The notes beneath the pieces were generated by a model. It saw only the letters and a list, made by a program, of their open reading frames with translations. It searched no databases and had not been told where the DNA came from. From Orobanche coerulescens (lineage: Eukaryota > Streptophyta > Magnoliopsida > Lamiales > Orobanchaceae), in contig CM065803.1 in NCBI GenBank assembly GCA_033398695.1, forward strand, positions 99,932,001-99,996,000: a stretch of DNA of 64,000 nucleotides. The letters run 5' to 3'. Below, piece after piece: positions 11,718 to 24,042 of the stretch (positions within the stretch are counted from its first letter, which is position 1; each line of letters starts with the position of its first letter). Position numbers and translations under genes: made by a program.

Positions 11718-12160
11718 AGCGTACGCTACGATGTATACATAGCGTACACTAATACACCAGGATTACGTACGTTAATAATTAGAGTTAACGTACGTTAAGT
11801 TGCTAAGTGTTACGTACGCTATACATAAGGCATTACGTACGTAAGGAGAGGAATCGGATAGCTCAGGCTATGGCCGACAGGTGGGACCTGCGGTCGGCAA
11901 CTTTCGGTGAGGATCGTGCTTGGTCGAGTCAACCTTGGTTAACGTACGCTACGGGTAATGCATTACGTACGTTAACTGAGGAATTACTGTAGCAAGTCAA
12001 CGTACGTATTACGTACGTTATGGAGGAAACATTACGTACGTAAGCGAGTGAACGAAACAAGTCAGTGAGCTCAGGACTGATATTACGTACGCTATGAAGG
12101 ACACTTAGCTTACGCTAGGTAGCATTACGTACGTTAATGCTGTTGGATAACGTACGTAAT
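11718..12160. repeat. U3 palindrome array of 3' LTR B
   Basis: More than ten CGTACG palindromes, in the same order as 4702-5055 plus the part of U3 missing from the 5' copy. The array ends 11 bp before the TATA box. Confidence 0.8.
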
Positions 12161-12171
12161 GTGGGATGCAG

Positions 12172-12181
12172 TTTATAAAAT
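12172..12181 (+). promoter_or_regulatory. TATA box of 3' LTR B
   Basis: TTTATAAAAT, equivalent to 5068. Confidence 0.55.
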
Positions 12182-13857
12182 GAAGTTCGTTCTTTCATTT
12201 CTTCACAAGTGAAAAACCTATCCTTCCTCCGAAATCCGTCCCTATGAGTGTGTTAGTGAGAATAAACCTCTTCCAACTTGATTATAAGCTTGAAAGCATG
12301 GATTAGAGGCTTTGATGTGAAGATATCAATGGTTCTTGAAGAGTTTGATTGTGTTATTCATGTTCTTGAGGTATGTTGATGAACTCTACACCTTGAATTC
12401 GGATTTTGATGTTATTGTTGATGAATAATTCGTATGAAGATGATTATGGTATTGTTTTTACAATTCTTGAGGTTATATGAACTATATATTGAAGGATATG
12501 ATGGTTTATGTCTTGATTATGTTGGTTATGATTATAGAATCATAGTGTTCTTGGTGTTCTTGGTAGAATTGTTTCGATTCTTGATGTTAGGAGGATCATA
12601 TATTGGAAAATATGATAATATACACCTTGAATTTTGAATGAGGATTGTTTAGATGTTAGAGGATATCGAATTACGTTGTTTTGATGGCTATGAACAAGGT
12701 TTCAAATCATTTAGTGTTCTTGAGGAACTCCTTGATGAATTTAACATAACAAGACGATCGTATGTTGAATTATCGGTATTTTTAGATATGAAGATCGAAT
12801 GTTCGTTGACTGTAGTGGTAGAATTCGTATGTTCTTGATGAAATACGAATCATGATATGAATTTGGAATCCGGAAAGATTGTGATTGATCACCGAATATG
12901 ATTTCCTTTACAATCGTATCCGTAATTGTATTTTGGTTATGAATTCGTAATTGTTGAGTCGGATAGCTCGGACTTATGTTTAATCGAAAAATTATGAAAT
13001 CATTGAGTTTGTCGGTCGGTCATATTGATTGGTAATTATCGGATATCGATTCATATGGTGGATATGAGTTCGTAATGAATTGAGTTATGCTATTTCGTTT
13101 TGTATGTGATCGAAGTGTCGTTGAACCGTTGTGATTGATTGGATGGTTATGTCGGTTATTGATTGTTATCGAATCGTTGCTATTTGATTACTTTAATAGG
13201 TTGAGATTGTTGATCGGTGATTAAAACCGTATGTTGCGGTCGTGTTCGAGTATGTTCGTGAATTGCATTGGTCGGGGCCGAGGAGATCGTAGACGACGGC
13301 AAGGGATTGGTGGCGGCTTTATCATCGTCGTATCGGTATCGAGGCCAGTTACTACTTGCTCAGTTATAATGTTTAATGAATGGTTTCAGTTTCATTTCGT
13401 TTATAATGCATATAGCAATGATTATTACTGCAAATTCTGAAGATTTGAATTATATGTTGTCTTTCTGATTCTGAGAGTTAAATCATAATGTATATGCTTT
13501 ATATCGGTTATTGGCATATTCGGGTATCAAGGTTACGTTGCGATAAAGATGAGGATATGAGTATCTATAGTCTATGGTACGTTTGGATCGCCGAGCATTG
13601 AGGATAATCGCAGGTGATGATTTGACATCGAGATTGCTCCTGAACGACTCGGGACAAGTATCTTAGTTTTGATTTCAGTTTAGTATTGATGATATTGATC
13701 ATGCAGGCTGTCATTAATGTTGCTGAACATGAGGTCATCCTAGTTATTTTGTCATAATGTCGTTCATGTTATGTGTTGTTCATGTCGATGAACATATTGA
13801 TTTGCATATGTGTATGCATAATTGTATTGTTTATGTTGTGTTGATCCGATAGTATCG

Positions 13858-14165
13858 TGTGATCTATGCTGAGGGCACTGGATCAGATGTCCACCTCGTT
13901 ATGGTCCGATGGGATCATGTTGGGATCTATGCTGAGGGCGCTGGATCATTAGACAGGTTCTTCCACCTCGTTATGGTCCGACGAGGTGGAGTACCCAGTG
14001 TTGTGTTGTGGAATCATATGAGTACCCAGTGTTGTGTTGATGGAATCATATAGATTCGCATCATTGGTTTTACATGTGTTGTTGTGCATGTGTATATTGT
14101 TGGTTATCCACCTCGTGTTGATCTTGTAGGATCATCTTGGGATCCATGCTGAGGGCGCTGGATCA
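13858..14165 (+). repeat. direct repeat block in 3' LTR B
   Basis: Three copies of the CTATGCTGAGGGCGCTGGAT unit, one fewer than in the 5' LTR, with a local duplication of GAGTACCCAGTGTTGTGTTG (13989, 14030). This indicates slippage or unequal exchange after insertion. Confidence 0.7.
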
Positions 14166-14780
14166 TGGGATTTTCATTGAGTATACGCTATTGTTATTGT
14201 TTTGAGCATATTGACATTGTCATATGAATATGCATTTGTAGGTCTTGTGTTAAGACCGTGTCCGTATGATGTATTGATTTGATCTCGGATTAGACTTACG
14301 TGATTGTCGTGGTATTGTGCATCTCGAGGTATGTTCCGTATTTCCTTTAGTATTTGTCTTTTGATGGACAATCTGTTATCGTCTTGGGATTTGATGATGC
14401 TATCCGATGGATCGTATTGGTCAGGACTGGTATGTTTCCGTATCGTGAGTTGGTGATGATAGTTTGAGAATTGTGAGTGTTGTTGAGGTACAATATAGAT
14501 ATTATGTTCGGATTTATTGGTTAATCGAGTACGAGATGTGAAATATGATAATGGTTATTCTGATGAGAATTATTTGAGTAAGTAAAGTTACTACGATAAG
14601 ATTACATTGGTCGTATTCTTATTTTGTATTCTCATTGGTATATAATTATTAATGTGATGTGACAGTTATCATTATTGGATATTATGGCTGACCCCGTCGT
14701 GGGCTTTCTTTTTAGGAACTTTGGATATCGAGCTTGTAGCGGTCGTGAAGAGATGAGCTTCCCGGAGGATACTGGCTAGG

Positions 14781-14785
14781 GCATA
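14781..14785 (+). repeat. left target-site duplication of the gag-only element
   Basis: gcata immediately left of TGTAATATCC; repeated at 23667-23671. Confidence 0.9.
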
Positions 14786-15403
14786 TGTAATATCCGCAAT
14801 TTTGATTTCCGGTAATTTTTTTTTTCGACAGGAGTCCATTTTGACGACTCTCTTGTGACCATTTCGTCATTCTGAGAATGATTAATTCTGCACTTTTTGG
14901 CATCCGAGTTCGTTTCGGTGTTGTTTTGTTGAGTTGCGTGCTTCTTAGAAACTTTTCCGCATTTGAGTTCGATTCTTGCAAATCTCGTTCGAAACTGCTG
15001 TTTCGAGTTTCCTGTAAGTCCGTTTTACTTTGTTAGACGTGTTGTGAACTTCGGTTTGGTTATTCGATCACGTATTGTGATTTTCGGGCGTTTTGGGCCA
15101 TTTTGTAATTTACCCAAAGTTGTGGGTATCCGCATTCGTATTTGTTGTCTTGACCCTTTTCATGGTCGCGTGTGATTAATTGATGCATGGTATTTCATTT
15201 CAGATCGATGTTGCTGTCTGCGAGCGTTTCGTCGTGTTCATTCCGTGCGTTTTGGGAATCGAGTCGCCAGGCCACTGCAGCTGGGCGCTGGCCGGACGGT
15301 TGTGGGAGGAACCGGCACTGCAGCTGGGCGCTGGCCGGACGGTTGCAGGAGGAACCGGCACGGAAGTTGGGCACTGGCCGTACGGGTGCGGCAGGGACCG
15401 TCA

Positions 15404-15700
15404 TAGCGTACGCTACTGCCGGGAGACTGCGCGCGCTAACCGGCAGGCGTAGCGCACGCTATGCGGCATCCAGCGCGCGCTACTCGGGCTGGGCAGTGGG
15501 GCACCTGAGGTTCTGGACTCCGGAGGGTTAGAGGGTAGCGCACGCTACGGCCGGTCTCTGCGCGCGCTAACCGGCAGACATAGCGCACGCTGCTCGGCAG
15601 TCAGCGCGCGCTACCTGGACGGGGGGATCGGTCCAGGAGGCTCTGGACTGGACCATGGCCGGCCCGTTAGCGCATGCTGCCGGCACCCTAGCGCACGCTA
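15404..15700. repeat. U3 palindrome array of the gag-only element, GC-rich variant
   Basis: About ten copies of TAGCGCACGCTA, AGCGTACGCTA and GCGCGCTA half-sites in 300 bp, ending about 11 bp before the TATA box. This is the array of A, B and C with CGTACG mostly changed to CGCACG or GCGCGC. Confidence 0.75.
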
Positions 15701-15711
15701 GGGCGGCCTGC

Positions 15712-15721
15712 CTATATATTT
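15712..15721 (+). promoter_or_regulatory. TATA box of the gag-only element, 5' LTR
   Basis: CTATATATTT right after the palindrome array; the same site is at 21472 in the 3' LTR. Confidence 0.6.
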
Positions 15722-17917
15722 GACCGAGCAGCCCTGTTTCCAACCATTTTTCATTTTCCATCTTTCTTTTCCGTGGCCAGAGATTTTGAGAGCGAGGAGA
15801 CATGTTGTTGAACAACAAATCCATGAAGTTCTTGAGTTCATATCATTGATTGATCATTCCATAACATCCTTTGATCCAACGAATCAAGGATAGATTTCCT
15901 AGAACCCTATCTTTGGGAAATTTTGGGGTTTTGGGGTTTTTGCCCGATTCGTTCCGTATTGTTGATTAATCCATGATGGGTATGATTAATCTTAATATTA
16001 TTCATGTGTTTAACATCATTTAATCCATTGTTCTTCGTCGAATCAAGGTATATTTCTTGATTTCCTTCGAGTTGACTTTTTTGGGGATTTGTTCTTGATT
16101 TCGTTTTCCATCCATTTTTGATGAACCGATTGTTGTAAAATGATGTTTTTAAACATATCCTATGGATTGAATATCCATATTTTGGTTGGGAATTTCATTT
16201 TCATGTTTTGTCGGATCGATTCGTGTTCTTGGCCGTTTTGGGGGAAACCCTTGAACGTTCATCGTTTGTTACTTGAATTCAGCGGCTTTGGGTCGTACTT
16301 TTGAATTCATTTTCGTTGTTATTGTTGTCGTTCGTAGTTTATTGTTGCGGGTTGTCGTTCGGCGGAGTCGGCAGGCATAGTCGGTCCGAGTCTCCTCACT
16401 TCGGTCGATTCTCCGCGTTGTGATTATTCGAGGCAAGTATCTTGCCTATACATTTCATGTTTCGTAGGCATAATTGTTGGTAAATGATTTTTTGTAAAAT
16501 CCGGATGTTTAATGAATGTTAAAAAGTATCGGTATGTTCTCGATAAATGTTGTCTTTCAACGATAACTCGGATGTTTTGTGAATAAGTGTGGTTTTGGCC
16601 TATGTGTGTTAACTCCGTTGGTTGAAAGACTTATGATCACATTTAGTGAATGTAATAAACCGTAATCATTTACCAAGGATAACGTGTTGTTATGTGTGCT
16701 TGTTCGGTGAATATATGACGGGTGATATTGGTTGTTACTCCTTTGAAAGGAAGTTGTGATGCTTAATGTTGCTTGGCTTGATAGTCGATTATTGTTGTGT
16801 GCTTGTCGTATGTGATGTGCCTCTGGGTAGGATTGTTGAATCTCCGGGATCCATACTTGCTAGTATGGGTCGGGCGTGGCCGTAGGGTTATCCACCGGGT
16901 ATGTTTTGCGGGGACTCCGAGGTTCGGGGCTTGCTAGCCCGATGTCGGGGATAACTTGTGTGGTTATCCATCGGGTATGTCTTGCGGGGATTCTGAGGTT
17001 CGTGGCTTGTTAGCGCGATGCCGAGATAACTTATGGTTGTGATTTGGTTATGAATGTATCTGTGCTTGTGGTCACGTGACTGTTGTTACGATGACATGTG
17101 ATTTGGTATGGTTTCCTATTGGGTTATTCACTCGGGTATGTTCTGCGGTAGTATCTGAGGTTCGTGGCTTGTTAGCACGGGACACGAATAATCCTTAGGA
17201 ATGTGTGTTTGATGATTTGGGTCTTGGACCCCGTGTTTTGTGAATTGGGTCGTGGACCCCGTGTGTTGTTATCATAATTGTGTTTTGGGAAAATGACTTT
17301 TGGGCTGTGTCCCTAGATGTTTTCGAAAGGCTTGAGAACTCTTAAAATCCCAAATGTTTTCCAAACTCCCGAGATCGTAAAATGTTTTTACAAGATGTAT
17401 ATCGGGTTTACCCCTATTTTTTGATTTAACCGTTTTGATCAAGTGATTTACCTCGGGAAGTATGTTTATGATTATCATGTTCCGTGGAGTATGATATGTA
17501 TGGCTCATTTTCGTATTTTATACTTGCACTAGCAAAATAGTGGAGTTTTGCTGACCCCCGAGTATTCGGGGGGTGGATGTCTGTCTTTGCATTCAGGTTT
17601 TGGGAGCATAACACAGGGTCGACACGAAGGGTGATGAAAGATGATCGATAGTAATCACATGAGGGCCCGTACATTATTGTTTGGTTTAATTGTATTTTAT
17701 TTCCGCTGCAGTATTCTTTCCCGTTGTACGGGAGTGTGTTGTATTCGACCCCTGCATGGGCATGTAATGTGTTTGAGCTGTATGTATTTATTGAAAGACC
17801 AAATCGGTCTACTGAGTCATTTTAGCCTTAAAGGCATTGTTGAGATGTTCGATGTTGTTACCAGCCTGGTAGATCCTTGAGGAAAGGTTCTACGGCGGAT
17901 TGGGAGTGTTACATAAA

Positions 17918-17930
17918 TGGTATCAGAGCA
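17918..17930 (+). promoter_or_regulatory. primer binding site of the gag-only element
   Basis: TGGTATCAGAGCA, a perfect complement to the plant initiator Met tRNA 3' end, four bases after the LTR. Confidence 0.9.
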
Positions 17931-19136
17931 CTTAGGTTGTGGAAACCTAGGCTTTCGGGTTTAGTGGTGTCTGTTGAGTTTTTGTCTCGTCAGATTTTGT
18001 CTGACTGAGTCGTGTCGCGACGCGTCGTCTGAGTTTGTTGGTCGTGATTAGTATCGTGGGGCGATCATCATCTTCGTGCGACCTGTGGATGTAAGTCTCC
18101 CTCCTTTGTGTTGTGCCTCGTGTGGCACGAGTTACTGGTATGATTATGTGTTAAGTGATGGAATCCTTATGCAGATTCTTGGTTTCGTGATGCGTTTGTG
18201 TGACTCTCATATTTCGTTTATATGAGGAGTGTTGTCGCAATTTATGTCCTGTTGACTGTAATATTTGACTGTTTGTTTTCCGGTAAAAGACATGTGATGT
18301 CTTGATTTTGACCGAGTTGATGCGTGTGTTGTGGTGTATGTAAGTGAATATTGTTACATGTGACTTTGTAGGCATTCTAGCCTAATAGATTTTCGAAAAC
18401 CTTGAGTATCTTAGAAAATAAATTTCGAGACGTACCTTTAAAATGAATTATTTTCTTGCGGTACTTTCAAAGTGCTTTCTAGTGCCGCAATATATTTCAA
18501 ATTTTTCCAATTGGGGACCAAAATATTTTGAGATATTTTCAATTATTTAAGAAATGCTTTGCTTAGACCCGAGGGTCGAATATTTCCCAAAGTTTTTCAC
18601 TAAAAGAAGAGTGTCCACATTTTTGTTCAACGCAAGATGGTTTTCAAAGTCTCGATAATGATGTTTGTTCAACTTTTTGTAAAGTGATACTCAAGATCAA
18701 CTAGTGTTTCCAATTTTTTTTTTCAAAAGGTGGTTTTCGTTTTAAAACCTATCTTGCTGTGTGAGGCCCGGGAACGTATGTACGATGTTAGCATTACCGT
18801 TAGTGGTGGTGTGAGCGTGGAGTCGTTCGCCACACAGTTGTTGTATTAGCCCTCTGTGAGAAGTGTAATGTTGGTATTGAATATTGTCGCTTTGTGATGA
18901 TTTGTGTGTTATCGCACCCATGCGAGCTGTTGAAACTTGAGTTTGCATGATTGTGTACATACATGGTTGTTTCGTGATGTTTAGTAACCGTATGCTGGAT
19001 ATCGTTCGGACCGCTGAGGTCGCCGAACGATACCGTCGTTTCTGGGGTGTTTGTATGTGTGTTGCTTTACGATGGTAATCGTTGTAAGTGTTGCGTGTTA
19101 TGATTTCCTGTTGTGCTGAGTGGTTGCTTATTTAGT
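17931..19136 (+). other. leader of the gag-only element with predicted intron 18091-19135
   Basis: 1.2 kb without coding signature. GACCTGTGGAT precedes a GTAAGT donor at 18091, a context also kept at 6833 and, more loosely, at 2047. A U-rich tract ending GCTTATTTAG at 19135 stands one base before the gag ATG. If spliced, about 1045 nt with several upstream ATGs would be removed and gag would become the first good start codon. Confidence 0.5.
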
Positions 19137-20138
19137 ATGCCGATGGGTAGAGCTCGTGGTCGTGGCGGATGGGTGCGTGATCGGGATCATGCTGCTGGTG
19201 ATGATATCGTTGTCGGTGTTGCTACTATCTTACAGCAGGTAGCTACACATATGACTCAGTTGACTCAGGCAGTTCAGCGCATTACAGATGTGACCCAGAA
19301 CACTGGTGCAAATCAGTGGCTTCGGGAGGTAATTCGTATGAATCCCCCTCTATTTTCCGGTGTTGCGGATGCGTTAGGCTGGGATGGTTGGCTTTTCCAG
19401 TTGGGAAAGATATTTGAGGTTGTCGATTGTCCTGAAGAGCGGAAGGTACCTATTGTGGAGTACCTTCTTGACAAAGATGCCGCTAATTGGTGGGAAGCTA
19501 TTAAGCCTCGTGATCGTGATGTCACGTGGGCGGAGTTCCAGGCATTTATGGAAGCTAAGTTCTGTCCGAAACCGATTAGAGAGCAGAGGATTCACGAATT
19601 TTATATGGCAGAATCGCAAGATATTTCAGTGTCACAGGCTATCATCGACTATAGCAAACAACTCAGTTATGTGCGAGCTCGGGTGAGAACCGAGGAAGAG
19701 AAGATCTTTCACTTTGATAGATGGATGAAGCCAGAGATTCGCGTGTATATGTCGGGACTCACTTGCACTTCATTGAGGGACTATCATGATCGAGCCTTAG
19801 CCCATGAACTAGCCTCGTTATCGTCGGAGCGTGTGCCCGAGTCGAAGAAACATAAGATGTCCGATGACCTTGTAGACAGTGCAGGAGTTGGTGTTTCTAG
19901 TTTGCAGCGTCGTATTCTTTCCGCTGTGAAGCTCCATCGCTCGTTGCGTGGGACTGAGAGTTCCAAGTTGTCTGCTTTGACTCCTGGTAAAGCCAAGAGC
20001 TGTTTTAACTGCAATGTGGCGGGGCATGTCCGTGCACATTGTCCTTCTCCGCCAGTAACATGTTACAATTGCGGGCTTGAGGGACACCGGGTTCAGTTTT
20101 GCGAGTTGGTCACCGAGCCTTCCGAGGCACGGACTTGA
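19137..20138 (+). CDS. Gag (capsid-nucleocapsid) of the gag-only element
   Basis: A 333-aa open frame with no stop or shift. I start it at the ATG opening the MPMGRARGRGG stretch, because the Gags of A and C also begin RG-rich and the ATG follows the AG|T acceptor; an upstream ATG at 19113 would add eight residues. The Retrotrans_gag core runs from about residue 55 to 220 (WLFQLGKIFE, NWWEA, FCPKPIRE, MKPEIRVYMSGL), then a basic linker, then two CCHC zinc knuckles near residues 290 and 309 (CFNCNVAGHVRAHC and CYNCGLEGHRVQFC), both with all ligands. It should form virus-like particles and bind RNA. Closest relative in the window is the broken Gag of element A. No protease follows, so maturation, reverse transcription and integration must come from elsewhere. 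Confidence 0.93.
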   Translation: MPMGRARGRGGWVRDRDHAAGDDIVVGVATILQQVATHMTQLTQAVQRITDVTQNTGANQWLREVIRMNPPLFSGVADALGWDGWLFQLGKIFEVVDCPEERKVPIVEYLLDKDAANWWEAIKPRDRDVTWAEFQAFMEAKFCPKPIREQRIHEFYMAESQDISVSQAIIDYSKQLSYVRARVRTEEEKIFHFDRWMKPEIRVYMSGLTCTSLRDYHDRALAHELASLSSERVPESKKHKMSDDLVDSAGVGVSSLQRRILSAVKLHRSLRGTESSKLSALTPGKAKSCFNCNVAGHVRAHCPSPPVTCYNCGLEGHRVQFCELVTEPSEART

Positions 20139-20585
20139 GCACTGATATCAGGACTGACTCCGAGGAGTCCCTGAGGGGCGTGCTCTATCAGTTGTATGTT
20201 ATGTTATTTTCTTACCCGGTTGTTTCGAATTTCGGAGATTAAGTTCTTTTATTCGAAGTGGATCGTTTTGTGTTTATCTTTCGTTTTCTCGACTGTGCAC
20301 GGTGCTTAGTGTTTTGTGATTGTTCGGATAATTGACTTGATTGTATTATCTGTTTGATGACGCTTGTCACTTGTTGGTTTTATTATGTTTCTACCGGTGG
20401 CCTTATGTTGGTCGTCGTGGGGCGCGTTTTTACGCCGTATATTCCTTTGCGTTGCTTGTAACGTTTCGCCGATGGGCGAAAGTTACGCGTTTCTTGTGTA
20501 TCTTGTTGAGTGCTTCCTGGTGGGATGTTGCTCCTCCCTACTTATTTTAAGTTTCGGGACGAAACTTCTTTTAAGGAGGGTAGTA
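20139..20585 (+). other. 3' untranslated stretch with hairpin and polypurine tract
   Basis: No protease or pol motif. It ends with the hairpin GTTTCG GGA CGAAAC (20551-20565) and the purine tract AAGGAGGG before LTR start TG at 20586. The hairpin and tract are shared with elements B and C although this element has no pol. Confidence 0.75.
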
Positions 20586-23500
20586 TGTAATATCCGCAAT
20601 TTCGATTTCCGGTAATTTTTCTTTTTTCGGCGGGAGTCCATTTTGATGACTCGCTTGTGACCGTTTCGTCATTCTGAGAATGATTAATTCTGCACTTTTT
20701 GGCATTCGAGTTCGTTTTGGTGTTGTTTTGTTGAGTTTCGTGCTTCTTAGCAACTTTTCCGCATTTGAGTTCGATTCTTGCAAATCTCGTTCGAAACTGC
20801 TGTTTCGAGTTTCCTGTAAGTCCTTTTAACTTTTTTAGATGTGTTGTGAACTTCGGTTTGGTTATTCGTTCACGTATTGTGATTTTCGGGCATTTTGGGC
20901 CATTTTGTAATTTACCCAAAGTTGTGGGTATCCGCATTCGTATTTGTTGTCTTGACCCTTTTCATGGTCGCATGTGATTAATTGTTGCATGGTATTTCAT
21001 TTCGGATCGATGTTGCTATCCGCGAGCGTTTTGTCGTGTTCGTTCCGTGCATTTTTGGGAATCGAGTCGCCAGGCCACTGCAGTTGGGCATTGGTCGGAC
21101 GGTTGCGGGAGGAACCGGCACTGCAGCTGGGCGCTGGCCGGACGGGTGCGGCAGGGACCGGCATAGCGTACGCTACTGCCGCGAGACTGCGCGCGCTAAC
21201 CGGCAGGCGTAGCGCACGCTATGCGGCATCCATCGCGCGCTACTCGGGTCGTGCAGTGGGGCACCTGAGGTTCTGGACTCCGGAGGGTTGGCGGGTAGCG
21301 CACGCTACGGCCGGTCTCTGCGCACGCTAACCGGCAGACGTAGCGCACGCTGCTCGGCAGCCAGCGCGCGCTACCTGGGCGGGGGGATCGGTCCAGGAGT
21401 CTCTGGACTGGACCATGGCCGGACCGCTAGCGCACGCTACCGGCGCCCTATAGCACGCTAGAGCGGCCTGCCTATATATTTGACCGAGCAGCCCTGTTTC
21501 CAACCATTTTTCATTTCCCATCTTTCTTTTCCGCGGCCAGAGATTTTGAGAGCGAGGAGACATGTTGTTGAGTTCATATCATTGATTGATCATTCCATAA
21601 CATCATTTGATCCAGCGAATCAAGGTTAGATTTCCTAGAACCCAATATTTGGGAAATTTTGGGGTTTTTGGGTTTTTGCCCGATTCGTTCCGTATTGTTG
21701 ATTAATCCATGATGGGTATGATTAATCTTAATATTATTCATGTGTTTAACATCATTTAATCCATTGTTCTTCGTCGAATCAAGGTATATTTCTTGATTTC
21801 CTTCGAGTTGACTTTTTGGGGGATTTGTTCTTGATTTCATTTTCCATCCATTTTTGATGAACCGATTGTTGTAAAATGATGTTTTTAAACATATCATATG
21901 GATTGAATATCCATATTTCGGTTGGGAATTCCATTTTCATGTTTTTTTGGGTCTATTCGTGTTCTTGGCCATTTTGGGGGAAACCCTTGAACTTTCATCG
22001 TTTGTTACTTGAATTCAGCGGCTTTGGGTCATACTTTGGAATTAATTTTCGTTGTTATTGTTGTCGTTCGTAGTTTATTGTTGCGGGTTGTCGTTCGGCG
22101 GAGTCGGCGGGTTCGTAGTCGGTCCGAGTCTCCTCACTTCGGTCGATTCTCCGCGTTGTGATTATTCGAGGCAAGTATCTTGCCCATACATTTCATGTTT
22201 CGTAGGCATAATTGTTGGTAAATTATTTTATGTAAAATTCGGATGTTTAATGAATGTTAAAAAGTATCGGTATGTTCTCGATAATTGTTGTCTTTCAACG
22301 ATAACTCGGATGTTTCGTGAATAAGTGTGTTTTTGGCATGTGTGTGTTAACTCCGTTGGTTGAAAGACTTATGATCACATTTAGTGAATGTAATAAACCG
22401 TAATCATTTACCAAGGATAACGTGTTGTTATGTGTGCTTGTTCGGTGAATATGTGACGGGTGATATTGGTTGTTACTCTTTTGAAAGGAAGTTGTGATGC
22501 TTAATGTTGCTTGGCTTGATAGTCGATTATTGTTGTGTGCTTGTCGTATGTGATGTGCCTCTGGGTAGGATTGTCGAATCTCCGGGATCCATACTTGCTA
22601 GTATGGATCGGGCGTGGCCGTAGGGTTATCCACTGGGTATGTCTTGCGGGGACTCCGAGGTTCGGGGCTTGCTAGCCCGATGCCGGGGATAACTTGTGTG
22701 GTTATCCATCGGGTATGTCTTGCGGGGACTCTGAGGTTCATGCCTGTTAGCGCGATGCCGGGATAACTTATGGTTGTGATTTGGTTATGAATGTATCTGT
22801 GCTTGTGGTCACGTGACTGTTGTTACGGTGACATGTGATTTGATATGGTTTCCTATTGGGTTATTCACTCGGGTATGTTCTGCGGGAGCATCTGATGTTC
22901 GTGGCTTGTTAGCACGGGACACAAATAATCCTTAGGAATGTGTGTTTGATGATTTGGGTCTTGGACCCCGTGTTTTGTGAATTGGGTCGTGGACCCCATG
23001 TATTGTTATCATAATTGTGTTTTGGGAAAATGACTTTTGGGCTGTGTCCCTAGATGTTTTCGAAAGGCTTGAGAACTCTTAAAATCCCAAATGTTTTCAA
23101 AACTCCCGAGATCGTAAAATATTTTTACAAGATGTATATCGAGTTTACCCCTATCTTTCGATTTAACCGTTTTGATCAAGTGATTTACCTCGGGAAGTAT
23201 GTTTATGATTATCATGTTCCGTGGAGTATGATATGTATGGCTCATTTTCATATTTTATACTTGCACTAGCAAAACAATGGAGTTTTGCTAACCCCCGAGT
23301 ATTCGGGGGTGGATGTCTGTCTTTGCATTCAGGTTTTGGGAGCATATCACAGGGTCGACACGAAGGATGATGAAAGATGATCGATACTAATCACATGAGG
23401 GCCCGTACATTATTGTTTGGTTTAATTGTATTTTATTTCCGCTGCAATATTCTTTCCCGTTGTACGGGAGTGTGTTGTATTCGACCTCTGTGTGGGCATG

Positions 23501-23666
23501 TAATGTGTTTGAGTTGTATGTAATTATTGAAAGATCAAATCGGTCCACTGAGTCAGTTTAACCTTAAAGGCATTGTTGAGATGTTCGATGTTGTTACCAG
23601 CCTGGTAGATCCTTGAGGAAAGGTTCTACGGCGTGTAATATCTGTGAGCGGATTGGGAGTGTTACA
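20586..23666 (+). repeat. 3' LTR of the gag-only element (3081 bp)
   Basis: Near-identical to 14786-17913; palindrome array at 21164-21460, TATA box at 21472-21481. It retains a GTGTAATATCTGTGA-like segment near 23629-23645 that is lost in the 5' copy. Confidence 0.9.
21164..21460. repeat. U3 palindrome array, 3' LTR of the gag-only element
   Basis: Same GC-rich palindromes as 15404-15700, with point differences. Confidence 0.75.
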
Positions 23667-23671
23667 GCATA
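23667..23671 (+). repeat. right target-site duplication of the gag-only element
   Basis: gcata after GTGTTACA; the LTR of element B then resumes (TAATTGTGTATTGA, as at 8740). Confidence 0.9.
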
Positions 23672-24042
23672 TAATTGTGTATTGAATTTTCCTGATCAGT
23701 TGTTGTCTTTTCCGCTGTGTGAGTATTTTTAAATGGCCTTTTGGTATCTGGTAACTTAGGTTACTTTGGCAATCGTTTTGTAAACTATTTTGTCGGTACA
23801 TGTAAGCGATAGCTTAACGTATGTTTTTAAACTGTTGAGTTCTGGCATTTCAGCCCTTGTCCTTTCAAACGAGATTTTACGACGGTTTTGATAAACAGAT
23901 TTTATATAGTCTTCAAATGTTTTAAATATAAATCAAAATCGTTGGCGCTGTTGGCGTTTGTAAATGTTTGCGAAAATTTCTTTTAGCGCATGTGGGTTGA
24001 TTAAGGCGCGTAATATTCCGGTCGGATGCGGGGTGTTACACG

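Larger units (their letters stand above)
14786..17913 (+). repeat. 5' LTR of the gag-only element (3128 bp)
   Basis: TGTAATATCC to GTGTTACA. It includes a GC-rich U3 with palindromes (15404-15700), a TATA box at 15712, and three spaced repeats of a GTTATCCACCGGGTATG...GAGGTTCGGGGCTTGCTAGC unit between 16885 and 17195. Short open frames in the GC-rich U3 (15180-15531) have no protein signature and I treat them as chance. Confidence 0.9.
14786..23666 (+). mobile_element. gag-only LTR retrotransposon (TR-GAG type), structurally complete
   Basis: 8881 bp: 5' LTR 14786-17913, PBS 17918, leader, one open gag frame 19137-20138, polypurine tract, 3' LTR 20586-23666, flanked by a perfect 5-bp duplication gcata. 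There is no protease, RT, RNase H or integrase; only 447 bp separate the gag stop from the 3' LTR. Segments of the two LTRs compared by eye agree at about 97%, with a 15-bp gap in the 5' copy near 17895. Such non-autonomous gag-only elements have been described in plants as TR-GAG; mobilisation by an autonomous relative is expected. Confidence 0.92.
4697..24040 (+). mobile_element. LTR element B, non-autonomous, interrupted by A and by the gag-only element
   Basis: Two long homologous LTRs (4697-9081 and 11459-24040 minus the insert at 14786-23671) flank a 2.4-kb internal region with a primer binding site at 9087 and a polypurine context before 11459. No gag or pol domain is recognisable in the internal region, so this looks like a LARD-type element. 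The first ~340 bp of the 5' LTR lie left of the window, displaced by element A. The five bases after the right end are cgaag; the partner duplication is not visible. Confidence 0.75.
11459..24040 (+). repeat. 3' LTR of B, split by the gag-only element
   Basis: Starts TGTAATATCC at 11459 and ends TGTTACA at 24040. Removing 14786-23671 leaves about 3.7 kb continuous with the 5' LTR: the site reads GCTAGGGCAT in the uninterrupted 5' copy at 8730, matching the two broken ends here. Confidence 0.8.

Noticed and set aside
15180..15824. Overlapping frames on both strands in the GC-rich U3 of the gag-only element
   Set aside because: They arise from high GC content and the palindrome array; the copies in the other LTR differ in length and no protein family fits.
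20542..20937. 131-codon minus-strand frame at the start of the 3' LTR
   Set aside because: It crosses the LTR border antisense; the equivalent in the 5' LTR is interrupted.
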